This document shows positions 31,446 to 40,991 of a stretch of 64,000 bases of DNA, piece after piece. The translations under genes were made by a program, and so were the position numbers. Below the pieces are notes generated by a model. The model made no database searches, was not told where the DNA came from, and saw only the letters and a program-made list of their open reading frames with translations. Positions within the stretch are counted from its first letter, which is position 1. Every line of letters begins with the position of its first letter. This DNA comes from Pyropia yezoensis (lineage: Eukaryota > Rhodophyta > Bangiophyceae > Bangiales > Bangiaceae): the NCBI GenBank assembly GCA_009829735.1, contig CM020619.1, forward strand, positions 26,624,063-26,688,062. Reading direction: 5' to 3'.

Positions 31446-32993
31446 TCAACCAAAGCGGGCGCCCCCTCCGCCCCCTCCGCCGGCGCCGCGTCCCCGCTGT
31501 GTCCGCTCCCGCCGCGGCGGCGGCGTGGCCGTCGGCCGCCAGGCTGCCCGCGGCGGGCTGCCATCATCGCTGCCGCTGCCGCTGCCGCCGCTGGTGCCGT
31601 CGGGCGCGTCACCGTCGCTGCCGCTGCCGCCGTCCGAGCCACCGCCGCCGTGCCGGTCCGTGCCGTCGCCGTCGTTCTCGCCACTCCCGGCGTCGTCCTC
31701 TTCGTCCGATGACGGCGGGGGGTGCCGCGTAAAGGGCGTCTGGCACCGCTTGCCCCGTGCCTGCGCTTCCCCGACGCAGGGCGTCCGGCCGCGGCCGCCG
31801 CGGGGTGTCTCCTCCGCATCGGATTCTTCTGCGGCGAAGCGGATGCGGTGGCGACCGCCACCGCGGCCACGGCCGCCGCTGGTGGCGTCCGACTCGGGAC
31901 TGCGGCTGACGCGATGGCGTCGCCCGCGGCCGCTGCCGTTACTGTCGCTGTCACTGCCACTGCGGCCGCCGCTGCCGCCGCTGCCGCCCGTGGCGTCGAC
32001 CCCCTCTCCACCTCCGTCCTCGACCTCATCCTCCTCGTCGTCTGAAAGGGGGGGGCGCCGCGTAAAGGGCGTCTGGCACCGCTTGCCCCGCGCCTGCGCT
32101 TCCCCGTATCTGGGGATGCGGACGCGGCCGCCGCGGGGGGTCTCGTCCTCGGGCTCTGCTTCTGCGGGGAAGCGCACGCGGCGGCCGCCGCTGCCGCCGC
32201 CGCTGGCGTCAGACTCGGGGCTGCGGCTGACGCGGCGGCCGCCGCGGCCACGCCGTTGGGGAGAGACGTCGTCCACCTCAGCGGGGAAGCGGCACCGGCG
32301 ACCGCCACCGCCGCCGTTCCCCCGCGGGTCGTCGTCCTCGCTGCTGCTGTCACCGCCATTGTCGCTGCCAATGCCGCCAGCCTCCTCTGGCGGCGCGTCC
32401 CCTTCACCCTCGTCCTCGTCCTCATCGTCCGACGGGGGGGGGCGCCGCGTAAAGGGCGTCTGGCACTGCTTGCCCCGCGCCTGCGCTTCCCCGTGTCTGG
32501 GGGTGCGGCCACGGCTGCCACGAGGGGTCTCCTCCTCCGCCTGTTCGGCAGGAAACCGCACATGGCGGCTGCCGCTGCCGCCACTGGCGTCCGCGTCGGG
32601 GCTGCGGCTGACGCGGCGACCACGGCCACGCCGGTGCGGGGAGGCGTCGTCCGCCGCGGCGGGGAAGCGGCACCGCCGGCCACCGCTGCCGCCACCACTG
32701 CCGCCGCCACTGCCGTCACCACCGCCACTGCCGCTGCCACTACCATCGCCTCCACCCGCCCCCCCCCCCGCAGGGGAGGGTACGGCGTCAGCGTCCGCGG
32801 CAGCCGCCATGGCCGTTGCCGCCGCCGCGGCCGCCCGATCCGCCGCGGTGGTGGCAGCGGCCGCCGCGGCGGTGGCGGCGTTGGTGGCGGCCAGCAGCTC
32901 TGGGGGGGGCTCAAAGTGCAGCCGCCCCGCCTTGACCCGCCCGCCGGCTGCCGCTGCCAGCGGGCCAGCGGCGGCGCCCTCCGAGACGGTCAT
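31446..32993 (-). CDS. Protein with three RVxF / TP-motif repeats
   Basis: I do not recognise a named family. From ATG 32993 (MTVSEGAAAGPLAAAAGG; an ATG 39 bp upstream is also possible) an Ala/Gly-rich N-terminus leads into three repeats of roughly 120 residues. Each repeat has, in order, RCRFPAE or a degenerate form, SPxRRGRGRRVSRSP, an R-H/R-V/I-R-F-PAE motif, ETPRGGRGRTPR and GEAQARGKRCQTPFTRRPPP, then an acidic SDDEEDE run. RVRF/HVRF fits the PP1-docking RVxF motif, RRVS a basophilic kinase site, and SP/TP CDK sites. That reading is motif-based inference. The plus-strand frame over the same DNA is a shadow. A fragment of one repeat occurs at 18415-18570. Confidence 0.6.
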   Translation of the reverse strand: MTVSEGAAAGPLAAAAGGRVKAGRLHFEPPPELLAATNAATAAAAAATTAADRAAAAAATAMAAAADADAVPSPAGGGAGGGDGSGSGSGGGDGSGGGSGGGSGGRRCRFPAAADDASPHRRGRGRRVSRSPDADASGGSGSRHVRFPAEQAEEETPRGSRGRTPRHGEAQARGKQCQTPFTRRPPPSDDEDEDEGEGDAPPEEAGGIGSDNGGDSSSEDDDPRGNGGGGGRRCRFPAEVDDVSPQRRGRGGRRVSRSPESDASGGGSGGRRVRFPAEAEPEDETPRGGRVRIPRYGEAQARGKRCQTPFTRRPPLSDDEEDEVEDGGGEGVDATGGSGGSGGRSGSDSDSNGSGRGRRHRVSRSPESDATSGGRGRGGGRHRIRFAAEESDAEETPRGGRGRTPCVGEAQARGKRCQTPFTRHPPPSSDEEDDAGSGENDGDGTDRHGGGGSDGGSGSDGDAPDGTSGGSGSGSDDGSPPRAAWRPTATPPPRRERTQRGRGAGGGGGGGARFG

Positions 32994-34548
32994 GGTCGCC
33001 ACAGCTTGCGGCAGGGGCGCGGGGGGAGGCAAAAGGCGGCGAACAAGGGGGGGGCGGGGGGGGGAAGGGGGAGAGGGCGGCGGGCAGGGGTGGTGGTGGT
33101 GTTGGTGGTGGATGTTGTGGTGGTATCACAAAGCATGGACGATGGTTAAGTCAAGAAAAGATAGGGGGGGCACGGGTATGGACGGGGGGCGGGCGTCACC
33201 GTGGACGTGTGGAGGGTGATGGCGGCCAGCATTAAAAACAGCTGACACGCAAGGGAGAGTGGTGGTGAGACAGGCGGTGAGAGAGGGGGCCACAGTGGGG
33301 GGGGGGGGGGGGGGGGCGGAGGGGGTTCGCTACCTGCACGGAAGGGCACCGTCTCGGCCACGGCACCGCATGTTTGCGGTTACCAGCTGGCCGGCAGACC
33401 CTCCAGACTGCCGGCCAACGGCATTGCAAGCGTGGAAAGCGTCGGGGGAGGGCAGGCGGCACGCAGCCGCCGGCCCGGCGCGCCCCCCGCCCGCGGCCCA
33501 CCGGCCAATGGCGGCGGCAAGGCGGGCGGCGGCCAGGCGGGTCAGGCCGGTGGAGCTGGCCCGTTGGGGTGGCGGGTCTTGCGGTGGGGCGCAGCGGTGC
33601 GGGGGGAATGGGTGGGGGGGGTGGGAGGGGTGGGGGGGGTGGGGGTGGGGGTGGGGGTGGGTCGCCACGCGGGTGGGGCGTGGGGGGAGGCGCGAGGAGG
33701 AGCAGGCGCGCGCCACTGTGACGGGGTGTGGTCAGACGGGACGGCACGCGCGCCGGCTGGGTGGCAGGCCCGCCCGCCGCGTGGCCCGCAGGCCGCCACG
33801 CACGCGGAGAGGCCACTCCACCTGCACGGGCGGCGGCGTGCGCCGCGCGTGACTGGGGAGGGAGGGGACAACCGGCACATGCACATGCATGCAGACGACC
33901 TGCAGACACCCCCCCACCCCCCACACACCCCTATTTACCTCTACCACCACCCCCCCCCCCGCCCCTCACCAACCCCCCCCCGCCCCCCCCCCCTCATACT
34001 AGACACTCGGAGCCGGGCAGCTCTGCTGGACGAGTCGCCGCGCGCGCCTGCGCGAGCCGCCGTACAAACCGCATCCTGGCTGACCAGGTAGCCAAGTGCA
34101 TACTACATGTACTGTACTTGGGGTTCCGAAAGTAGGACGACTGGGAATGGCAAATGTCTGACACGCGCCGCGGCGCCGCCGCGAAGCGCACCAGGATGAA
34201 CACGCCCCTGCTCCTATTGGATAGGCCGCGAGAGGTTCCCCTGCTACGCACACGGGAGGAAGCAAATCGTGCACACCAGCGTATGACTTCACTCTACGTG
34301 TCCCACGATACAGATCTATCATGACCATGACATGCGCGTCCATGCAAACGTCAACGTCTTGTCTTCCCCAAGAACATCCCAAGCATTGACATTCTTCCTT
34401 CATGCCATAGAGTATTGTTACAAATCAAACTGACGGGAACACCGCGCGCCCTCGGCCTTATCCTCTAGGCCCACCGCCTATGGCTGACTGCTGTTCGCCC
34501 CCACCGCCCACCCCCCCTGCGCGCCGCCAATGTCCACCCAAAAACAAT
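32994..34548. other. Intergenic; G-tract array and poly-C blocks, no gene recognised
   Basis: It contains a dense series of G3-G8 tracts on the plus strand at 33600-33662 and C-runs at 33945-33995. GTACTGTAC lies at 34109-34117. No credible coding frame was found. Confidence 0.4.
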
Positions 34549-37038
34549 TCAGGCGCTGACCTCGACGGCGGCGGGCACCGCCCCCCCACCCGCCGCGGCA
34601 AGGCGCGCGTCCACCCCCACCAGCCACCCACCCACCACCTCATTCACCCTGCCGGGCGCCTCATGGTGGGGGCAGTGCCCCGCGTCCACCTTGACCACCG
34701 TCCCGCGGCCGCCGCCAACGATCGCACCCATCGCATCAGCACGGCCCACCGCATCGTTGAGCGGGTCCCGCACACCCGCTACCACCAGCACCTCCCCACC
34801 ATACGCGGTGAGCAGGGCGCCGAGTGACCGCGGGGGCGGGAGCACCAGCCCAGACGCGAGCACGTCCACCGCCCCCCAGTCGAGTGAGGCGGTGTAGATG
34901 GGGCGCGACAGCTCCGCCGCGCGGTCGGGGGCAAAGGGGTACACGCGGACGAGCGTCTTGTCAATGTTGGAGCGCAGCCACGTGAGCAGCAGGGACGCCG
35001 CGGCCATCCGGGCAGCGCGGATGCGGAAGAGGCGCTTGAAGAGGCCGCCGCCGCCGCCACCAGAAGCGGCTGCCTCCGTGGGGGGGGGGGGGGGCGTGCC
35101 GCCCCGCTCCGCTGGCCGCTCCGCCGACCGCACGACGGCGGCCGACGCGGCGAGCGGCCCGGCGGGCGCCGCGCCGCCCGCCGCGTCCAGGACAGAGCCC
35201 TCGGAAGCATTCTCTGCGGGCCCCGCCGTCGCAGCCGCCACCGTCGCCGGCACGGCGGGCGCGTCGGCCAGCTTCCCCGCGGAATTGAATAGCACCAGGC
35301 CAGCGCACGCGATGGGGTGGTGGTCGGCCGCGTAGGCGGCGGCCATGTACCCCCCAATGCTGTTTCCACCCACATAGACGCGCCGGCGCACGGACGCCTC
35401 TCCCCCCAGCACCACTTGCTGCACAAACGCCGACAGCTGCGCCTCCCACAGGACCTGCGAGTAGGCCGTGTCGCCAGGCTTTTCCGAACCAGCAAACCCA
35501 ATCAGGTCAATGGCGTAGACGTCTGCGCCCACTTCGGTGGCCAGCGGAGGCATGTTGGCCGCCCAGTGGTAGGCGCCGGCACCAAAGCCGTGGACGAGCA
35601 CCACCGCGGGGGGAGGCTCGGCCGCCGCCGCCACCACCCCACCCCTAGCTGACGCCTCTGGGGCGGCCACCACCGCGTAGCGGCAGAGGTACCCCCCCCA
35701 GCGCCAGTATTCATACGCTCCCCGCTCGCCACCGCCCCGCCCACCCCCCAAGCCTGGCAGGGCGGCGCCGACGGCCACCGCCGCGGCGGCGGCACCCTCA
35801 TGGTAATCCCGCGCGTCCGCCGCGGCGGCCAGCGCCCGGGCGGCGCGCCCGCCCCCCCCCAGCGGGGCAGTCGCCCACGCCGCGTCGGCGGCGGCCGCCG
35901 CCAGCCGCCGAGGGGAGACGGTACCCAGCCGCCACGCGAGCCCCAGGGAGCGGCCAAGGTCGGGCGGCGGCGGGTCCCCGTCGCCCCCCGACGGCGCCGC
36001 ACACGCCGCCGCATAGGCGGCGGCAAAGGCCGCCTCGCCGCCGTCGGGGAGCGGCAGCAGCGGGGCGGCTGAGGTGACCAGGCGGGCGGCGACCGCCGTG
36101 AACGGGTCATCGTCGGCCGCGACAATGTCGTCATCCCCAGTGGGGGACGGGGGGGAGGGGATGGCCACCGTGTCCAAACCGGCGGCTGGCGCCGGCGGCG
36201 GCGGTGGCAGCAGCGACGGCACATCGGCCGCGGCCACTGCCCGCCGCCGGCGGGCCGCCCAGGCGCGGTAGGCGGGAAAGGTCTCCCACACAGGGCTGTC
36301 GGGGACTGGCGCATCGGGGGGCCCCTCGGTCCACGGCGCCAGCCGCAGGCCCGCCGCGGCAGCGGCGGCCAGCACCCCCCGCACCGCGGTCGTCGGGTCG
36401 GAGCGGATGGCGACGCGCCCCCCCCCCGCCCCCCCGCTAAGTGCCGCCACAGCTGCGGCGGCGGCGGCGGCTTCGGCAGCGGCGCTGTCGTCACCGGCGG
36501 CCACCACGTCGAGACGGCCACCCGCGGCGGCCAGCCGGGATGCCAGCCCCGACACCGCGGCAAGGAGCGGGCCGTCGCCCCTGTGGCGGGGGAGGAGCAC
36601 AAACAGGCACGCCAGCGTCGCAGGGGGGGGTGCGGGGGGGGCGCCGTCGCCGACACCGCCACCGTCGCCGCCGCCACCGGTGCCGTCACCCAGCGCGGCG
36701 GCCACGCCCGGGTGGTCCGACAGCCGCAGGTCACCCTCACGGAACCACACGACGGGCAAGGCCGGCGCGGCGGCGGGCGCCGCTGCCTCCCCCGCCGCGG
36801 CTGAAGCCGCCGCCACAGCCACCGGCGGGGCCGGGGACGCGGGTGCCGGGGGGGTAGACCACACGCCGCCGGGGGAGCCGCGACGCACCGCCGCCGCCGC
36901 GGCCGCCGCTAGCCGACGGCGACCAGCTGCCGTCCGCGCCCCGTGCGGCGGCGGCGACACGCGGGACACGAGCGCGCCCAGGGGGGCGGTGGGGAGAAAG
37001 GCGGCGGTGGCCCGCACCAGGGAAGGCGGGGGGGCCAT
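34549..37038 (-). CDS. Photolyase N-domain / alpha-beta hydrolase fusion (829 aa)
   Basis: Single exon from ATG 37038. Residues 1-65 are Ala/Arg/Ser-rich and acid-poor, a plausible plastid transit peptide. From about residue 95 a photolyase/cryptochrome N-terminal domain starts (VVWFREGDLRLSDHPGVAAAL), with SPVWETFPAYRAW and later LGLAWRLGTVSPRRL and EYWRWGGYLCRY. The FAD-binding C-terminal domain is not recognisable. An alpha/beta hydrolase follows from about residue 505: oxyanion HGFGAGAYHW, nucleophile elbow GGNSIGGYMAA, Asp in VVAGVRDPLNDA and His in DAGHCPHHEAPG, a full Ser-Asp-His set. The same fusion is known in land plants (Arabidopsis At4g25290 type), where its substrate is unclear. 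The start lies 1.2 kb from the divergent CENP-B-like gene. Confidence 0.85.
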   Translation of the reverse strand: MAPPPSLVRATAAFLPTAPLGALVSRVSPPPHGARTAAGRRRLAAAAAAAVRRGSPGGVWSTPPAPASPAPPVAVAAASAAAGEAAAPAAAPALPVVWFREGDLRLSDHPGVAAALGDGTGGGGDGGGVGDGAPPAPPPATLACLFVLLPRHRGDGPLLAAVSGLASRLAAAGGRLDVVAAGDDSAAAEAAAAAAAVAALSGGAGGGRVAIRSDPTTAVRGVLAAAAAAGLRLAPWTEGPPDAPVPDSPVWETFPAYRAWAARRRRAVAAADVPSLLPPPPPAPAAGLDTVAIPSPPSPTGDDDIVAADDDPFTAVAARLVTSAAPLLPLPDGGEAAFAAAYAAACAAPSGGDGDPPPPDLGRSLGLAWRLGTVSPRRLAAAAADAAWATAPLGGGGRAARALAAAADARDYHEGAAAAAVAVGAALPGLGGGRGGGERGAYEYWRWGGYLCRYAVVAAPEASARGGVVAAAAEPPPAVVLVHGFGAGAYHWAANMPPLATEVGADVYAIDLIGFAGSEKPGDTAYSQVLWEAQLSAFVQQVVLGGEASVRRRVYVGGNSIGGYMAAAYAADHHPIACAGLVLFNSAGKLADAPAVPATVAAATAGPAENASEGSVLDAAGGAAPAGPLAASAAVVRSAERPAERGGTPPPPPTEAAASGGGGGGLFKRLFRIRAARMAAASLLLTWLRSNIDKTLVRVYPFAPDRAAELSRPIYTASLDWGAVDVLASGLVLPPPRSLGALLTAYGGEVLVVAGVRDPLNDAVGRADAMGAIVGGGRGTVVKVDAGHCPHHEAPGRVNEVVGGWLVGVDARLAAAGGGAVPAAVEVSA

Positions 37039-38240
37039 GGTGTGACCGAGCTGGGGAGTGGGTTGTAGAGCAACGGACGTTGCCGGAGGGGGTGGGGGGG
37101 CTCAGCGGAGAGTGAACAGGGAGAAAGAGGGGGGAGGGGGGGAGGGGGGGCAGCGGTGGGAGGGGAGGGAGGACGGGGGAGACCGTGGGGGACGCAAGCC
37201 CGGTCAAGAGGAGGAACGGCGCAGGAGGGGCGTCCAGTGACGCGATCGCCGGCGTGGCCCGCGCCGTGCAGCAGCAGCAGCAGAGAGCTGGAAGAGACGG
37301 GGCTCCAGATGGGGCCACGGCGGGGCGTGGAAGCAATTTCGCGCTCACGCCGGCTGCTCCACGGCTCGGCGGCGGGTGGCAACGCGGCGGGGCCGCCTCC
37401 AGCGGCGGTGGCGGTGCCGCAGGGCGGTAGCCGAGCTACCTACCTGCCAGCGCCGCTGACCTGGACGCGCTGCCGCCGCAGAGGCGCTGCCGCCGCATTG
37501 GCGCCACCGGCTCGGAGGCGTTGCCGCTGCGTAGGCGCTGCGCAGCTGGGGGTTGTGCTACAGCACAGGAGGGGGTCGACCCCGCTGACTGGTCACCCGA
37601 AGGCCATGAGGCGAGGACGCGAAGGGAGATGGCCTCGCGAATGGCTCGCAGGGCAGGACCCCAACGGATACCGCCACGAGTTGGCATCGTCAAACCAAAA
37701 GAGCGGTACGTGTGGCTGAGAGAGGCTGGTTGGGATCGGCCGATCAGGACCCGCCAAAGCAGACTTGGTAACCACCAACATTGGGTCATATCCTTTTGAC
37801 AATTTTCAATGAGGTAGTAGTAATGGTGGCTTAAGGGATTTAGCAAGCCTCATCAGCCATCCAGGAGACGTTGTACTACTGTAAATACCAGCCTGTGCAA
37901 TGATTGATCCTTTGTTCGGACATTATATCGTTAGCGCTGGCTCTCATGGGTGGCTATCCATTTACATACGAATTGGTGGCTGCCTAAAGCTTTAGGGCGA
38001 ACAGAGGTGGTGTGCGGTGGGCGCACACCCGCGCGTCGTGGCCCCACCTCGTGCGGGACCTTTTCCGTGTTTGCGCGCGCGCTAACCGCCCCGCCCCCGT
38101 GCGCGTCCGGCTGCGTCACGGGCCCCATCCGGCCGTCGCTCCTCGGGCTGCGCAGGCGTGCGTGCGCGTGTGTGGCCGGCCCCGCGGGGATTCCCTACAC
38201 ACGAGGGAGGGGGGCGGGGGGGGTCCCGGGGGGGGCGGGG
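37039..38240. promoter_or_regulatory. Shared divergent intergenic region
   Basis: 1.2 kb between the photolyase/hydrolase start and the CENP-B-like start. It holds purine-rich G-runs at 37080-37160 and a locally AT-richer section at 37790-37990. No specific site was identified. Confidence 0.4.
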
Positions 38241-39039
38241 ATGGTGCTCGCCGCCGGCGGCGGGGAAGGCGTGCCGTCGGGGGCGGGCGGCGGCGGCGGC
38301 GGTGGTGGCGGCGGTGGTGGCGGCGGCGGCGCCGTCCATGGCGGGTATGGAGGCGCCGGCAGCGGCGGTGGCGGCAGCGGGGGCGGTGCGGGCGGTAGCG
38401 GCGGCGGAGGCGGTGGCGGCGGCGGTGGCGGCGGCGGTGGCGGCGGCGGTGGCGGTGGCGGCGCCGGTGGCGCCCGCCCCCCCGCCCCCCCCCCATCGTC
38501 GAGCGCCGCGTCGGCGGTGGTGGCCCTCATCCGCGGTCACCTAACGTCGCTCCAGTCGGCCGCGTCGGCGTCGGCGGCGATTGCGCTGCTGCGCGCCGCG
38601 CCGGCGCTGCCGCAGGCGTCTATCATTTATGCGGGCACCGCCGCGGCAGACGCGGCGGTCAAGGCGCTGGTGGCGTCGGCAGAGGAGCTGCTGCACAAGG
38701 CCGTCGACGCAGAGGCGGCCGTGGCCGGTGGGGGCGGGGGGGCCGGGGGGAGGGGCGGAGATGCGGTTGCTGGGGGGGGGAGGACGACCTCGATATGGGG
38801 GGGGGGGCGGGGGGGGGCGGGGGGGGGCACCCCCCGCTCCCCGCCGCCGCCGCCGCGGTGGTCGACGCGGCCCCTCTTGCCGCCGTTGCGGCCGCTGCCC
38901 ATCCGGCGTTGCGCGTGGCGGCCGCACCGGCGGCGGTTGCGACGGCGGCGGTGGTGGACCCAGCTAGTGGCGCCCCCGCGGCCATGGATGTGGACGCTGG
39001 GGACGGGGACGCGGGGAATGGCATGGTCGGTTCCGTCGA

Positions 39040-39078
<39 letters not shown>

Positions 39079-40537
39079 GGGTGGCCGTCGGCGGCGGCGC
39101 GTCGACGCGGCGGCCGCGGCGGCTGCCATAGCCGCGGCGGCCATGGCGCCGCGCGCCTGTGCGGTCACCCAAGAGGCGGTGGATGTGGCGGGGGAGGTGC
39201 TCGTCAATGCGGGCCAGGCGGTGCTGGAAGCGGACTATGATGGGGGCGCGGGGGGGGGCGGGGTCACCCCGCCGCTGGCGTTGGTCGCGGCTGACTACCA
39301 GACGCCGCTCCCGCCCGTCCGCCGCGCCGCTCGCCCCGTGGCGGGCGGGTGCGCCCCGGTGGGGCCGACCAGTGGGGGTGGCGCCGGTGGGGGGGGCGTT
39401 GTGGATGCTGGCAGCGGCAGTGGCAGCGGTGGCAGCGGCGTCGGTGGGAATGATGGCAGCGGCGACGGTGGCGACGGGGGCGGCGACGGCGGCGGCGACG
39501 GCGGCAGTGGCGGCGACACGGACGGCCGTAGCCGCGGCGTCGGCGTTGCGTCGGCGCCCTATGTGTCCAGTGGGCGGTCCAAGCGGAAGCGCGTGGCCAT
39601 GTCCCTCTCTGTGCGGATGGAGCTGGTGCACCTGATGCAGTCGGGGTGGACGACGGTGCAGCTGATGGAGCGGTTCAACATTGGCCGCTCCACCGTCAAT
39701 GACGCGCGGAAGAATGCTCAGCGGATCCGCGCGCTCGCCGCACAGGGGGAGGTGGACCTTGCGCGCAAGTCCTTTCGTCGGCCCACCTTGCCAGAGGTGG
39801 ACGCGGGGCTGTCGGCGTGGCTGGCGGGCGTTCGCGAGGCGGGCAACCCGGTGCCGACGCTGGTGCAGGCGCGCGCCGCGGCCGACGCGATAAGCCAGGG
39901 GATGGACCTGGACTTTCATGGGGGGGTCCACGGCTACGTCGACGCGTGGGCCCGGCGGAACAAGGTCACGTGGGGCCCCGCCACCGTGCGGGCGGCCCGG
40001 TCGCTGGTGGCGGCCGAGTCGGCAGAGGCGGCGGCGGGGGGGGTGAGGGGGGACGGCAGCGGCGACGACGCCGCGGCGGCGGCAGCGGTGGCGGCGGCCG
40101 CCGCAGCGTCAGCAGCAGAGGGCGCAGCGAGCCCGTCGGGCGGCGACGGCGGCGGAGGCACTGAGGCCGGCGCTGACGCAGCCGCGGCGGCGGCAGACTC
40201 GGCGGCGACGGCGGCAGCTGCGGCGGCTGCGGCGGCTGCGGAAGACCACGCCGCCGCCGCCGCGGAGGATGCGGCGGTGGTCGAGGCGACCGTCGCCGCG
40301 GCGGCGGCCGCCCAAGAGGCGGCCGACGCAGAGGCGTCTGCCGCCGCCGCCGACGAGGCGGCCGACGCTGACGCGACCGCCGCCGCCGCCACTGCTGCGG
40401 CGGCCGCTGAGCATAGGGCCATGGGTCTTTCGATGGGCGCCGTCGGGGACCTTGCCGCCGCCGGGGGGGGCGGGGGGGGCGAGCTCAACCATGTGGACAT
40501 GACCGCCGCCGTCGCCGCCGGCGCCATGCACGCGTGA
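38241..40537 (+). CDS. CENP-B-type double-HTH protein without transposase domain
   Basis: From ATG 38241 a Gly-rich tract (about 60 Gly) precedes an Ala-rich helical segment (IRGHLTSLQSAASASAAIAL to AEELLHKAVDAEAAV). The frame then shifts within G-runs near 38775-38830 and continues to 40537. After an NLS-like SGRSKRKRVAM (near 39580) there is a psq/CENP-B_N-type HTH (ELVHLMQSGWTTVQLMERFN, IGRSTVNDARKN), then a second, Tc5/CENPB-type HTH (TLPEVDAGLSAWL, GGVHGYVDAWARRNKVTW). The rest is Ala/Asp-rich. Pogo transposases pair these two HTHs with a DDE domain; none is present, so this looks like a domesticated or stand-alone DNA-binding protein. The frame change may be an assembly error in poly-G. 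Confidence 0.72.
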
Positions 40538-40991
40538 TGGGACGTGTTGCGCAGGGAGGGAGGGGAGGTTGGGCCCGCTGGGCCCTCTCGCAGGGCGGCC
40601 TATGCCGTGTTGGACGACAGACGTTGCGCCTTGCGAAGGGGGGGGGGGGGCGCTGCGGGGCCGTTTGGCGACAGGGCTCGGGGCGGCCGGGGTTCGGGCG
40701 GCGGCCCGCGCGGCAGCGCGGCGGGGGACCATGGGTAGGGGGCGTGTGGATTCGTGGGTCGTGCCCCCCTCCCTTGTCCGCGCCGCATCCGTGCGGGCGC
40801 TGTTTTTGTGTTCTATGTGATGTTTTTTTTTTCTTCCTCTGTCTGGTGTGCGCTGGCCGCGCCTCGGCGCCATTGTTTTTTTTGAGGTTCGGATGGGGGG
40901 GGGGCACGGCTGGTGGGGCGGCGGCCGCCGCACGCACCCGCACGAGCGCCCCCCGTCGCGGTGGTGCTGCCCAGAGTGACGTGGGCGCCCC
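40538..40991. other. Convergent intergenic region
   Basis: 3' flanks of the CENP-B-like and lyase genes, with G-run 40639-40650 and T-run 40823-40832. No gene. Confidence 0.5.

Noticed and set aside
31417..33219. 600-codon plus-strand ORF opposite the RVxF-repeat gene
   Set aside because: The minus-strand frame shows repeated, motif-conserved protein; the plus frame is a GC-driven shadow.
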